A stretch of 64,000 nt of DNA from Ruegeria sp. Ofav3-42 (GCF_022347725.1 NZ_JAKRGB010000005.1:214539-278538), one strand, 5' to 3'. Counted from the stretch's first letter, positions 34,786 to 44,063 are shown. Notes: generated by a model from the sequence alone, not told the origin. Program-made: numbers and translations.

Positions 34786-35712
34786 TCAATGCCCCTTTTC
34801 TTCGCGGTACATCGACCACAGGAAATAGGCGATGAAGCACAGCATGATGAGGAACAGGATTACGGCGATGGCCGCGCCATACCCCATGCGGAAGCCGTAT
34901 TCGGACAAGGCGACCTCGAACATGTAATAGGCCAGCACACGGGACGATCCGAATGGTCCGCCTTGGGTCATGATCGAAATCAGGTCGAACGAACGCAGAG
35001 CGCCGATGATCGTCACGACAAAGGCGATGAAAGTTGCGGGGCGCAGTTGCGGCAGGATGATGTGCCACAACATCCGAAAGCCCTTGGCGCCGTCCAGACG
35101 GCCTGCCTCGATCTGCTCGGGGTCGACGGCGTTCAGGCCGGTCAGATATAGGATCATGCAATAGGCCGTTTGCGGCCAGAGACCGGCGAAGATGATGCCA
35201 TAGGTCACGAACCGTTCGTCGCCAAGAACGTTTAGCGGGCCGAGACCAAAGAGGCTGAGGAACTCGTTCAACAGGCCAAAGGTCGGATCATAAAACCACG
35301 TGAATACTAGGCCGACGACGACTTGTGAAATAACAAATGGGAAGAAAAACAGCGACTTATACAGCCGAATGCCCCAGACGGTCTGGTTCAGGAACAGCGC
35401 GATGAACAAGCCTGCCGGGATTGCCAGAAGATACAGGACCAGCCAGATCAGGTTGTTCTTGAGCGAGGTGTAGAATGCGTCGCGGTCAACCCACTCCCAA
35501 TAAAGGTCTTCGTAGTTGCGAAAGCCGACATATTCCGCCGCCCCAAGCCCGTCCCATTCATAGAGCGACAGGTTGAAGGATTGGAACACCGGAATGATCA
35601 CGTAGACCATAAAGAACAGCAGGCCCGGTGCCAGAAATAGCCAGGGTGCAATACGCTGCTGGTTTCTGTGGAACCAGCTTTCCTGTTCGGGGATGTCGAG
35701 TGCAACGGTCAT
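34786..35712 (-). CDS. Sugar ABC permease (MalF/LacF type)
   Basis: A 308-aa permease with six hydrophobic segments and an EAA loop (EQIEAGRLDGAKGFRMLWHI). It follows the binding-protein gene after a 94-bp gap containing a hairpin. Partner of the MalG-type permease. The ATG at 35712 follows GGTTAGAG-type spacing with AGAGAAC upstream. No unusual features. Confidence 0.88.
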   Translation of the reverse strand: MTVALDIPEQESWFHRNQQRIAPWLFLAPGLLFFMVYVIIPVFQSFNLSLYEWDGLGAAEYVGFRNYEDLYWEWVDRDAFYTSLKNNLIWLVLYLLAIPAGLFIALFLNQTVWGIRLYKSLFFFPFVISQVVVGLVFTWFYDPTFGLLNEFLSLFGLGPLNVLGDERFVTYGIIFAGLWPQTAYCMILYLTGLNAVDPEQIEAGRLDGAKGFRMLWHIILPQLRPATFIAFVVTIIGALRSFDLISIMTQGGPFGSSRVLAYYMFEVALSEYGFRMGYGAAIAVILFLIMLCFIAYFLWSMYREEKGH

Positions 35713-35735
35713 GAGAGTTCTCTGGGGTTAGAGGG

Positions 35736-35757
35736 CAGGCGGGCCTCAACCCGCCTG
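35736..35757 (-). other. Intercistronic hairpin after the galactoside binding-protein gene
   Basis: CAGGCGGG (35736-35743) and CCCGCCTG (35750-35757) form a perfect 8-bp stem with a 6-nt loop, between binding-protein and permease genes. There is no strong T-run. Likely role: stabilising the binding-protein message. Confidence 0.5.
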
Positions 35758-35806
35758 ACAAATTTGCTCGCGAGTGGCCAGCCAAACGGCGGACCACAAG
35801 GATGGA

Positions 35807-37066
35807 TCAGTTTTCGTAGATACGCTTACGTGCGCGTTCCAGTTTGGACAGGATGCGGTCAGCATTGTCTGGCTTGACCATGAACTCCTGGAAGCCTTCC
35901 ATCGACGCTTTGGCCATTTCGGCCGGGGCATCGCGGTCCCAGAATTGGGCAACGCCACCGGGGCTGTTAGACGACAGCATGGTGAAGCCTTGCTGCAGGA
36001 ATTTGTCGTCATCCACCGAAGACTGCGCGTTGACCGGCAGCTGACCCAGGTTCGAGCCATTGTTGATTTCGGTCTGCTCATCCGCAGAGACGACAAAGCG
36101 CAGGAACTCACGTGCGGCTTCTTTGTTCGACGCATTGGCCGGGATGTGGAACGTATCGGTAGGGGCGTCTTCGGCCAGTTCAACATCAGGGTTGATCGCG
36201 ACGAACTGGTAGAAGTCCAGCTGATCATCCGTCAGGCCAGCTTCGCGCAGCGGTGCCACGGCAAAGTTGCCCATCAGATATGCGGCGGCCTCACCGTTGA
36301 CCATGAACGGCAGCGCTTCTTGCCAGCTATAGGTCTGGTGGTTGTCGATGAACGCACCCATGTCGATCAACTGCTTCCAATTAGCGAATGTCTGCTTGAC
36401 ACGGTCATCTTCCCAGCTGACTTCGCCATTGGCCAATTGTTGATGAAAATCAAAGCCGTTTGTACGCATGTTCAAGTAGTCGAACCAACCGCCTGCAGTC
36501 CAAAGGAACTTGGTCCCGATCGTGTAGCAGGCCCGACCCGAGTCGACGATTTTCTGGCAATTTTCCAGTTCTTCTTCCCATGTGGTCGGCTCGGTCAGAC
36601 CCAGTTCATCAAAGATGTCTTTGCGATAGTAAACACCCCACTGATAGTAGGTATAGGGTACGCCCCACTGCTTGCCGTCGATAGTCATCGCGCCCTTGGT
36701 CGAAGCCAGATTGTCGGCGATCTCAGGCTCGGCCCACAAATCAGATACGTCTTCGAACAGACCGGCCTCGACATAAGGCTTCATGCGGTTAGCCGCATAC
36801 CACGTCGCTACGTCAGGCGTGTCCGCAGTCAGGAAGTTGCGGATCTGAGTCTTGTACGCCTCGCGGTCGATCACCGTGGTTTCGATCTCCAATCCGGGAT
36901 GCTGCTCTGCGAACCGTTCGATCATTGCCTCCATCGTCGCACGTGGCGCCGGGTTGGAGGTGTCGAGGAAGATTCGCAGCTCGCCGGTAAGTTCGGCGGC
37001 AACAGGTGCGGCAAGTGCGACACTGGCTGCCATAGCTGCGGCAGTGCGCTTGAACATGGAATGCAT
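35807..37066 (-). CDS. Sugar ABC substrate-binding protein (galactoside operon)
   Basis: A 419-aa family-1 binding protein. The ATG at 37066 is chosen because GGGAGGA lies 5-11 bp upstream and a Sec signal follows (cleavage near VAAEL); the frame is open upstream but lacks these. Body motifs include TPDVATWYAANRMKPYVEAG and GVPYTYYQWGVYYRKD. First gene of the minus-strand galactoside operon and divergent from the IclR regulator. The ligand is inferred to be a disaccharide or oligosaccharide containing galactose. Confidence 0.87.
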   Translation of the reverse strand: MHSMFKRTAAAMAASVALAAPVAAELTGELRIFLDTSNPAPRATMEAMIERFAEQHPGLEIETTVIDREAYKTQIRNFLTADTPDVATWYAANRMKPYVEAGLFEDVSDLWAEPEIADNLASTKGAMTIDGKQWGVPYTYYQWGVYYRKDIFDELGLTEPTTWEEELENCQKIVDSGRACYTIGTKFLWTAGGWFDYLNMRTNGFDFHQQLANGEVSWEDDRVKQTFANWKQLIDMGAFIDNHQTYSWQEALPFMVNGEAAAYLMGNFAVAPLREAGLTDDQLDFYQFVAINPDVELAEDAPTDTFHIPANASNKEAAREFLRFVVSADEQTEINNGSNLGQLPVNAQSSVDDDKFLQQGFTMLSSNSPGGVAQFWDRDAPAEMAKASMEGFQEFMVKPDNADRILSKLERARKRIYEN

Positions 37067-37101
37067 GGTTTCCTCCCTTAGCTTCCAGTCTTTGTCTTTT
37101 A

Positions 37102-37120
37102 GGTTCCAAATAATGAAACC
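37102..37120. promoter_or_regulatory. Imperfect inverted repeat in the binding-protein / IclR divergent promoter
   Basis: GGTTCCA and TGAAACC flank a 5-bp spacer (37102-37120), an inverted repeat with one mismatch, 36 bp upstream of the binding-protein start and about 95 bp before the IclR start. The size and position suit an IclR-family operator; binding is inferred. Confidence 0.4.
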
Positions 37121-37215
37121 GTGTTTTATATATTGAAAACTACACATCGACTCGGTTAGTCTTGTCAAGACCCTCGTGCCGATTGCGATGGTTAATGGGA
37201 GGAGAACAGGCGACC

Positions 37216-38022
37216 GTGGCTGGTGACGGAACAATAGGAAAAGCATGTGACGTGCTGGATCAGGTTGCGGCGTTTGCTCGTCCGGTCCGATTCGCGGAGC
37301 TCTTGGAAAGCAGTAACTTCCCCAAGGCGACCCTGTATCGGTTCCTGCAAACCCTGACCAATCAGGGGATGCTGTCGTATGACCCGGACCGACAAACGTA
37401 TACGCCGGGATTGCGATTGGTTCGTCTGGCGCATGCGGCGTGGACACAGAGTTCATTGGCACCAATAGCGCGCCCGTTTCTGGATGCGCTCAGCCGCGAG
37501 ACGGGGGAAACGGTTCATCTTGCGCAACTGGATGCCGGGCAGGTGTTGTATGTCGACAAGCGGAATGCGGCGCAGCCGGTCGAAATGTTCTCGCAGGCGG
37601 GTAAGGTTGGCCCCGCCTATTGCACCGGTGTTGGCAAGGCGATGATGGCGTATCTGGATGAAGACGCCCGGAATAAGGCGCTGTCCCAGCAAAGCTACCA
37701 TCGGTTTACTGATAAGACATTGGCGTCTGAAGGCGCGCTTCGCGCCGATCTGGATTTGATCCGAGACCGTGGCTACGCCGTTGACGATGAAGAGCATGAG
37801 CCCGGTATCATTTGCATTGCCTGCCCTATTTTGACTTCGACCAGCCGCATGCTTGGGGCGATTTCAGTCACCGGATCGACGGAGCGTATGGATTTCGATC
37901 AACTGGAAACCTGGGTGCCGCGCGTCCGCCGCGTCGCCGAGCAAATCGGAACAGAAGCACAAGCCTGGCGGTTTCCCGAAACCCGCCCGAATGCAATAAA
38001 CGACAGGATGCAAGTAACATGA
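37216..38022 (+). CDS. IclR-family transcriptional regulator
   Basis: A 268-aa IclR-type regulator with an N-terminal winged helix (GTIGKACDVLDQVAAF, then FPKATLYRFLQTLTNQG as recognition region) and a C-terminal effector domain (YVDKRNAAQPVEMFS, GVGKAMMAYLDED, CIACPILTSTSRMLGAISV). The GTG at 37216 has GGAGGAG 11 bp upstream; the in-frame ATG at 37195 overlaps that Shine-Dalgarno and is an alternative. Its stop overlaps the ABC ATPase start (ATGA). It lies between the galactoside operon and the ATPase plus hydroxyproline-type genes, so could control either or both. Confidence 0.86.
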   Translation: MAGDGTIGKACDVLDQVAAFARPVRFAELLESSNFPKATLYRFLQTLTNQGMLSYDPDRQTYTPGLRLVRLAHAAWTQSSLAPIARPFLDALSRETGETVHLAQLDAGQVLYVDKRNAAQPVEMFSQAGKVGPAYCTGVGKAMMAYLDEDARNKALSQQSYHRFTDKTLASEGALRADLDLIRDRGYAVDDEEHEPGIICIACPILTSTSRMLGAISVTGSTERMDFDQLETWVPRVRRVAEQIGTEAQAWRFPETRPNAINDRMQVT

Positions 38023-39077
38023 CGGGTGTAACTCTGAATCAAGCGGTCAAACGCTACGGCCAGACTCAAGTCATTCACGGAATCGACCTGCAGATCGAGG
38101 ATGGTGAGTTTTGCGTGTTCGTTGGTCCTTCGGGGTGCGGTAAATCCACTCTATTGCGAATGATTGCAGGGCTCGAAGAAACGTCCGAGGGCCAAATTCA
38201 CATCGGGCCACGCGATGTAACTCACGTAGACCCGGCCAAGCGCGGGGTGGCGATGGTTTTTCAGACCTATGCCCTTTATCCGCACATGACCGTGGCCGAA
38301 AACATGGGCTTTGGCCTGCGCATGAATGGCGTGGTTAAATCTGAAATTGACCAAAAGGTACAGGAAGCGTCGAGCATCCTGAAGCTGGACCAGTACCTCA
38401 AACGCAAGCCCAAGGCTTTGTCGGGCGGTCAGCGACAGCGCGTTGCTATTGGTCGCGCAATTGTTCGTGGCCCTGAGGTGTTTTTATTTGACGAACCCCT
38501 GTCCAACCTGGATGCCGAACTACGCGTGGAGATGAGGGTAGAGATTGCACGGCTGCATAACGAAATCGGTGCGACCATGATCTATGTGACCCATGATCAG
38601 GTCGAAGCAATGACCATGGCCGACAAAATCGTGGTGTTGCGCGACGGCAGGATTGAGCAAGTTGGTGCGCCGATGGACTTGTATCGGGACCCTGACAATC
38701 GATTTGTCGCCGGTTTCATCGGGTCTCCGGCGATGAACTTTCTGGAATGCGACTTTGTGGATGGAAAGGTCTCACACCCGGCGCTGAGCGAACCGTTGAC
38801 CATTCCCGTCAATGTGCCTGCGGGGCTCGACAAAGTGACCCTGGGAATTCGACCAGAGCATATCGAAATTGATCGTTCGGGCGACACATGCTCAGTCGAT
38901 CTGACCGAGGCACTTGGTGGCGTAAGCTATTCATACCTGCTGACGCCGAACGGAGATAAACTGATTGTCGAGGAGCGGGACGATCAACGCAGTAAGCAGG
39001 GTGACAAGATCGGCATCGTCGTTCGCCCTGAACGGGCTATGCTGTTTGATCCGGACACGGGCTACAGGCTCCGCTGA
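38019..39077 (+). CDS. UgpC/MsmX-type sugar ABC ATPase
   Basis: A 352-aa ATPase with Walker A GPSGCGKST, Q-loop FQTYALYPHMTVAEN, signature LSGGQRQRVAIGRAIV, Walker B FLFDEPLSNLDAE and switch His in YVTHDQVEAMT. A C-terminal TOBE-type domain follows (TLGIRPEHIEIDRSG). The ATG at 38019 overlaps the IclR stop. The divergent galactoside operon has binding protein and two permeases but no ATPase, and this gene is the natural complement. Confidence 0.88.
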   Translation: MTGVTLNQAVKRYGQTQVIHGIDLQIEDGEFCVFVGPSGCGKSTLLRMIAGLEETSEGQIHIGPRDVTHVDPAKRGVAMVFQTYALYPHMTVAENMGFGLRMNGVVKSEIDQKVQEASSILKLDQYLKRKPKALSGGQRQRVAIGRAIVRGPEVFLFDEPLSNLDAELRVEMRVEIARLHNEIGATMIYVTHDQVEAMTMADKIVVLRDGRIEQVGAPMDLYRDPDNRFVAGFIGSPAMNFLECDFVDGKVSHPALSEPLTIPVNVPAGLDKVTLGIRPEHIEIDRSGDTCSVDLTEALGGVSYSYLLTPNGDKLIVEERDDQRSKQGDKIGIVVRPERAMLFDPDTGYRLR

Positions 39078-39224
39078 CGGCTGCACGAAAGGTTTTTGGG
39101 CGCGTCTGGTCATCGATCAGGCGCGCTTTCCTTTTTTCTGGATTTTGTATCCAATATCCGTTATGGCGATTCCGAAGGGCTTGCCAAGCCGCCCCAAACG
39201 CCGATTGTTTTAAGGAAGCACCCC

Positions 39225-40184
39225 ATGTCCACCAACGTTTTCACCGGCACAATGCCGGCGCTGATGACGCCATGCAAACCTGACCGCACCCCTGACTTTG
39301 ACGCATTGGTGCGCAAGGGAAGGCAGATGGTCGAAGCGGGCATGTCAGCCGTGGTCTATTGTGGATCGATGGGAGATTGGCCCTTGTTGACCGATGCACA
39401 GCGCATGGAAGGGGTCGAGCGCTTGATTGATGCCGGACTGCCTGTCGTGGTCGGCACGGGTGCAATGAACACCAAGTCCGCCGTAGCTCATGCAGCCCAT
39501 GCGCAAAAGGTGGGTGCAGTTGGTTTGATGGTCATTCCGCGGGTTTTGTCGCGGGGTAGCTCTCCGACCGCGCAGAGGAACCACTTCAAGGCGATCTTGT
39601 CTGCCGCGCCGGATGTTCCGGCAATCATCTACAACAGCCCATATTACGGCTTTGCCACCCGTGCGGACCTGTTCTTTGCCCTTCGTGCAGAACATCCGAA
39701 CCTGATCGGCTTCAAAGAGTTCGGCGGCAAGGATGACCTGCGTTACGCCGCCGAAAACATCACCAGCCAGGACGATCAGGTCACTCTGATGGTGGGTGTG
39801 GACACCGAGGTCTACCACGGCTTTGTCAATTGCGGTGCGACTGGATCGATCACTGGGATTGGCACAGCATTGCCGCGCGAGGCTTTGTTGCTGGCGTCCT
39901 TGTCCAAAAAAGCGGCAGATGGAAATGCCGAAGCGCGTCAGCGGGCGCATGAGCTGACCGAGGCGATCCAGGTTCTGTCCAGTTTTGATGAAGGACCGGA
40001 TCTGGTGCTGTATTACAAGCACCTGCTGGTGCTGAACGGTGAACAGGAATACCGCCTGCATTTCAACGAAACTGACGAGCTGACCGACGCGCAGCGCAAT
40101 TACTGCGAACAACAATACGATCTGTTTCGCGCCTGGTTTGCAGATTGGTCAAAGCAGGATGGGGTGATCGCTGAATGCATGTGA
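39225..40184 (+). CDS. DHDPS/NAL-family lyase, probable pyrroline-4-hydroxy-2-carboxylate deaminase
   Basis: A 319-aa TIM-barrel class I aldolase-type enzyme with Schiff-base K164 (GFKEFGG) and Y136 (IIYNSPYYG). The N-terminal loop is CGSMGDW rather than the GTTGE of true dihydrodipicolinate synthase. Adjacent epimerase and D-amino-acid oxidoreductase genes point to the deaminase of the bacterial trans-4-hydroxyproline pathway, which yields alpha-ketoglutarate semialdehyde. The ATG at 39225 follows AAGGAAGCACCCC; the frame is open 43 codons upstream without features. It overlaps the next gene by 10 bp. Confidence 0.78.
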   Translation: MSTNVFTGTMPALMTPCKPDRTPDFDALVRKGRQMVEAGMSAVVYCGSMGDWPLLTDAQRMEGVERLIDAGLPVVVGTGAMNTKSAVAHAAHAQKVGAVGLMVIPRVLSRGSSPTAQRNHFKAILSAAPDVPAIIYNSPYYGFATRADLFFALRAEHPNLIGFKEFGGKDDLRYAAENITSQDDQVTLMVGVDTEVYHGFVNCGATGSITGIGTALPREALLLASLSKKAADGNAEARQRAHELTEAIQVLSSFDEGPDLVLYYKHLLVLNGEQEYRLHFNETDELTDAQRNYCEQQYDLFRAWFADWSKQDGVIAECM

Positions 40185-41107
40185 TCGACAGCCACACCGG
40201 GGGGGAGCCGACGCGAGTCATTCTGGACGGCGCCCCCGATTTAGGCTCCGGACCGTTGGCGGAGCGCGCCCGGCGGTTGGCAACCGAGCACGAGGCGTTC
40301 TATCGTTCTGTGATGCTGGAGCCGAGGGGTCAGCCAGCTATGGTTGGTGCCCTGCTGGTCGCACCGGTTGATCCGACGTGTGCCACCGGCGTGATCTACT
40401 TCGATGTCGACGCTGTTCTGGGAATGTGCGGACACGGGACCATTGGTCTGGCTGTAACGCTGGCGCATATGGGTCGGATTGGCGTTGGCAGGCATCGGGT
40501 CGAAACCCCAGCCGGGGTTGTAACGGTTGAACTCCTTGATCGTAACACTGTCACGGTGACAAACATCGAAAGCCGCCGGGTTCGCCAAAGCGTAGCGATT
40601 GACGTCCCTGGCTACGGAGAGGTGACAGGAGATGTGGCTTACGGAGGAAACTGGTTCTTCATCGTCGATCCCAGTCCGATACCTGTGAATCCCGGCAATA
40701 TCCCTAAGCTGACCGATATGACGGTCGCCATTCGCGAGGCGTCAATTGCGCAGGAGGTTGGCGGCGAAGAGGGCGAGCCGATTGACCACGTCATCGTTCA
40801 GGATGCGTCGCCGGATACGTTGGTCCACAGTCGCAACTTCGTTCTTTGTCCAGACGACAATTACGACCGGTCCCCGTGTGGCACGGGAAGCTCGGCTCGT
40901 CTGGCCTGTCTGGCCGCAGATGGGCGTCTAACGCCCGGACAGGAGATCGTACAGGAAAGCGTTATCGGCAGCACATACCGATTGTCTTACCAACCCGGGC
41001 GGAACGGGGGCGTGATCCCGTCAATCACCGGGCAGGCGTTCGTCATGGCAGAATCGAAACTGCTCTTTGACGAAAGTGACCCATTCAGGACAGGGATCAA
41101 AGCATGA
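40175..41107 (+). CDS. 4-hydroxyproline 2-epimerase (proline racemase superfamily)
   Basis: A 310-aa member of the proline racemase superfamily with both catalytic cysteines: C85 in GMCGHGT and C235 in DRSPCGTGSSAR. The N-terminus HVIDSHTGGEPTRV is typical of hydroxyproline epimerases. It converts trans-4-hydroxy-L-proline to cis-4-hydroxy-D-proline for the following oxidoreductase. The start overlaps the preceding gene by 10 bp and the stop overlaps the next by 4 bp. Confidence 0.88.
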   Translation: MHVIDSHTGGEPTRVILDGAPDLGSGPLAERARRLATEHEAFYRSVMLEPRGQPAMVGALLVAPVDPTCATGVIYFDVDAVLGMCGHGTIGLAVTLAHMGRIGVGRHRVETPAGVVTVELLDRNTVTVTNIESRRVRQSVAIDVPGYGEVTGDVAYGGNWFFIVDPSPIPVNPGNIPKLTDMTVAIREASIAQEVGGEEGEPIDHVIVQDASPDTLVHSRNFVLCPDDNYDRSPCGTGSSARLACLAADGRLTPGQEIVQESVIGSTYRLSYQPGRNGGVIPSITGQAFVMAESKLLFDESDPFRTGIKA

Positions 41108-42342
41108 TCCCACAGTTTGTTGTCATCGGTGCCGGTGTCATTGGCATTACGACAGCGCTTGAGCTTCAACGACGCGGGCAATTTGTTCTTGTATTGGACA
41201 GAAAAGGCGTGGCCGAAGAAACCTCGGCGGGGAATGCAGGGGCTTTTGCGTTCTCCGAAGTGGAACCATTAGCCACCCCTGGTATCATGCGCAAAGCGCC
41301 CAAATGGTTGCTGGACCCGTTGGGCCCGCTGTCCATTCCCCCGGCTTACGCATTGCAAATCGTACCGTGGATGTATCGTTTTTGGCGGGCCAGCCGGCCA
41401 GATTACTACAAGGCCTCGCTGAGCGCACAAGCGGGTCTGATGGAGTTGTCCCGCGAAGCGCTGGAGCGGCTGGTTCCAATGGTAAAAGCTGAGCCGCTTT
41501 TGCAACGCGACGGGCAGATGCAGCTTTATGAAAGCGAAGCGGAATTTCGTGCCAGCCTGCCGAACTGGCATATACGGCGCGAACATGGGGTCGAATTTGA
41601 GCTACTGGAAAGCCCCGCCGCGATAGCAGAAAAGCAACCCGGTCTTAGCACGCGCTTTACCCATGCAGGTTTTACTCCGAACTGGCTGAATACTGCTGAC
41701 CCCAAGAAATGGGTGGATCATCTGGCGCAGATCTTCTGCGACCGAGGTGGCCAGATTGAACGGCAGGACATTCGCGCACTGGCACCCTTGGAGAATGGTG
41801 TACGGATCACATTTTCGGATGGCACACTGGACGTTTCCAAAGCGGTGATCGCAGCCGGCGCATGGTCCCATCACATCGCACGGACTTTGGGCGATCGCAT
41901 CCCTCTGGAAACCGAGCGTGGATACAACACGACGTTGCCCGAAGGTGCATTCGACCTGCGAACGCACCTGACCTTTTCACGCCACGGCTTTGTGGCCAGC
42001 AAGATCAATGGCGGGGTACGTGTCGGCGGGGCAGTGGAACTGGGAGGGCTGACCCTCCCACCCAATTTCAAGCGTGCCGAAATCTTACTGAGAAAGGCTG
42101 CAGAATTCATGCCGGGACTGAAAACGGAAGGTGGCACGCAGTGGATGGGGTTCCGCCCCTCAATGCCTGACAGTATCCCGGTGATCAGCGTATCGCCCAA
42201 TGCGCCGAGTGTTGTTTACGCGTTCGGCCACGGGCATCTGGGCTTGACCCAATCTGCTGGAACAGCCGAACTTGTCGGAGCGATGATCGACGGGGCCGAG
42301 ACGCCAATTTCCCTCGCGCCTTATTCGGCCACGCGGTTTTAA
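41104..42342 (+). CDS. FAD-dependent D-amino-acid (D-hydroxyproline) oxidoreductase
   Basis: A 412-aa DadA-type flavoprotein with an N-terminal dinucleotide motif (VVIGAGVIGITTALEL) and a C-terminal FAD-binding segment (VVYAFGHGHLGLTQSAGTAEL, residue ~375 on). In this cluster it most likely oxidises cis-4-hydroxy-D-proline to pyrroline-4-hydroxy-2-carboxylate, feeding the deaminase encoded at 39225. Membrane-linked electron acceptance is usual for the family. It overlaps the epimerase gene by 4 bp. Confidence 0.82.
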   Translation: MIPQFVVIGAGVIGITTALELQRRGQFVLVLDRKGVAEETSAGNAGAFAFSEVEPLATPGIMRKAPKWLLDPLGPLSIPPAYALQIVPWMYRFWRASRPDYYKASLSAQAGLMELSREALERLVPMVKAEPLLQRDGQMQLYESEAEFRASLPNWHIRREHGVEFELLESPAAIAEKQPGLSTRFTHAGFTPNWLNTADPKKWVDHLAQIFCDRGGQIERQDIRALAPLENGVRITFSDGTLDVSKAVIAAGAWSHHIARTLGDRIPLETERGYNTTLPEGAFDLRTHLTFSRHGFVASKINGGVRVGGAVELGGLTLPPNFKRAEILLRKAAEFMPGLKTEGGTQWMGFRPSMPDSIPVISVSPNAPSVVYAFGHGHLGLTQSAGTAELVGAMIDGAETPISLAPYSATRF

Positions 42343-42351
42343 GGAGGGCAT

Positions 42352-43377
42352 ATGCGCAGCACCAAGACAATCCACGTCGTTTCGGCCCATGCCGAAGGCG
42401 AGGTAGGAGACGTCATCGTAGGAGGCGTATCGCCGCCGCCTGGTAAAACCCTTTGGGAGCAACGGTCTTTTATTGCCCAAGACCAGACCTTGCGCAATTT
42501 CGTGCTGAATGAACCGCGCGGCGGTGTGTTTTGCCATGTCAATCTGCTGGTTCCGCCCAAGCATCCGGACGCAGACGCCGCTTTTATCATTATGGAGCCT
42601 GAAGACACGCCGCCCATGTCCGGCTCGAATTCGATCTGCGTCGCAACAGTTTTGCTGGATAGCGGGATCATTCCTATGCACGAGCCTGAGACGACTTTGA
42701 CGCTCGAAGCGCCCGGAGGACTGGTCCGCGTGCGTGCTGAATGCCGGAACGGAAAAGCCGAACGGATTTTTGTCCGGAACCTGCCGAGTTTTGTCGACAA
42801 GCTCTCAGTCCCTTTGGAAGTTCCAAGCATTGGTACATTAACAGTCGATACAGCCTACGGTGGTGACAGCTTTGTAGTGATCGACGCCAATACCCTGGGG
42901 TTTGACATAACGGAGGATGAGGCCCGCGATATCGCGCGGCTGGGCGTAGCGATCACCAATGCGGCCAATGAACAGTTAGGGTTCACACATCCCGATAACC
43001 CGGATTGGAACCACATTTCTTTTTGCGCCTTCTGCGGACCGCTCAATAAAACCGCAACTGGACTGCGCGGCAAATCCGCTGTCGCGATCCAACCCGGCAA
43101 GGTCGACCGCTCACCCACCGGAACGGCCGTCTCCGCGCGCATGGCTTTAATGGCGGCGAAAGGGCAGATGAAGGTTGACCAGACGTTCGAGGCAATATCG
43201 ATCATTGGTTCGCGCTTCACCGGCAGGATTGTTCAGGAAACGCAGATCGGTGGTCGCGCAGCCATCATCCCCGAGATTAGCGGTCGTGGCTGGATCACTG
43301 GCACGCATCAGCACATGCTGGACCCGGACGATCCCTGGCCGGGCGGATACCGCCTGAGCGATACTTGGGGAGTGTGA
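42352..43377 (+). CDS. Proline-racemase-superfamily protein with Ser/Thr in place of both catalytic Cys
   Basis: A 341-aa proline racemase superfamily member. Position one of the catalytic pair is S90 (PPMSGSNS) and position two is T256 ([12 protein letters not shown]), so neither cysteine is present. Cys/Cys members are racemases or epimerases and Cys/Thr members are trans-3-hydroxy-L-proline dehydratases; a Ser/Thr pair should not racemise. Its location as the last gene of the hydroxyproline cluster suggests action on a related imino acid, perhaps dehydration of 3-hydroxyproline, but this is a guess. GGAGG precedes the ATG at 42352 by 3 bp. Confidence 0.82.
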   Translation: MRSTKTIHVVSAHAEGEVGDVIVGGVSPPPGKTLWEQRSFIAQDQTLRNFVLNEPRGGVFCHVNLLVPPKHPDADAAFIIMEPEDTPPMSGSNSICVATVLLDSGIIPMHEPETTLTLEAPGGLVRVRAECRNGKAERIFVRNLPSFVDKLSVPLEVPSIGTLTVDTAYGGDSFVVIDANTLGFDITEDEARDIARLGVAITNAANEQLGFTHPDNPDWNHISFCAFCGPLNKTATGLRGKSAVAIQPGKVDRSPTGTAVSARMALMAAKGQMKVDQTFEAISIIGSRFTGRIVQETQIGGRAAIIPEISGRGWITGTHQHMLDPDDPWPGGYRLSDTWGV

Positions 43378-44063
43378 CCAATCATCTCGGCTTGGAACTT
43401 GCCTTGTTTTGCATCAATTTAGGAGCCCTTGTGCAAATACGCTTTGCAACCCAAATTCTTGAAATTGCTAAGGACCTGCCGCTAAATTCAACTCCGCCCT
43501 ACTCTCAGTTGTCCGCTTCAAGATTGGGAAATAAGGGCGGCTTGAACATGGCTCCAAAAAGCCCAAGGCTGGCTGGTTCTTGGGAGGAACCAACAATGGC
43601 TGCATCGGTACTTGCGTTACGCGTTGCTGGAGCGGCCGGAACTGGCCAAATCAGAGATTGATGCCTTTCTTGAAGCTTCCGGACAAAAAAGTCGGCGTGT
43701 AGCTCCAAGTTCGTCTGTGGTGCAGGGATATAGGTTTCCCAAAAAACATCGGCGGGCTCTGCCCAACATTTGAACAAAGCGACAGACGAGCGGCCTAAGG
43801 AAATACTGCCCCCGGAAAGAGGCTACTGCCGCGCCAATACCGCTTTTCGCGCGCAGAACGCGCAAATCCTGCGGTTTCAGAAACCCCGTGTCAATTTGCG
43901 CGGCCTCTAGACGATTGATCCCAGACCCATCCTGATTTAAGGGAGGCCCTGTCAAAACAGAGTCACCGTTGGGCGGTAGGTTAAACGCGCCCATCCCTCG
44001 CCACGTATATGTGGCACACTCTTGGATCGCACGCCCCGAAAGGCTTAAAAAAGGTAAAAGAAT
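43378..44063. other. Intergenic region with no convincing gene
   Basis: This 686-bp stretch separates the hydroxyproline cluster from icd. Short ATG frames on both strands have no recognisable similarity. An open plus-strand frame at 43549-43773 (74 codons, no good start) reads protein-like (e.g. LRYALLERPELAKSEIDAF) and might be the decayed end of a lost gene. The icd promoter must lie in the last part. No tRNA-like fold was seen. Confidence 0.4.

Noticed and set aside
35774..37081. 435-codon plus-strand frame opposite the galactoside binding-protein gene
   Set aside because: Its complement has a signal peptide, ribosome site and clear binding-protein motifs; the plus frame is a high-GC antisense shadow.
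43365..43661. 98-codon plus-strand frame after the hydroxyproline cluster
   Set aside because: Begins inside the preceding gene, has no similarity and no ribosome site.
44012..44026. TGGCAC element resembling a sigma54 -24 box upstream of icd
   Set aside because: The matching -12 element is one base out of register and reads TGG rather than TTGC; icd is a housekeeping gene.
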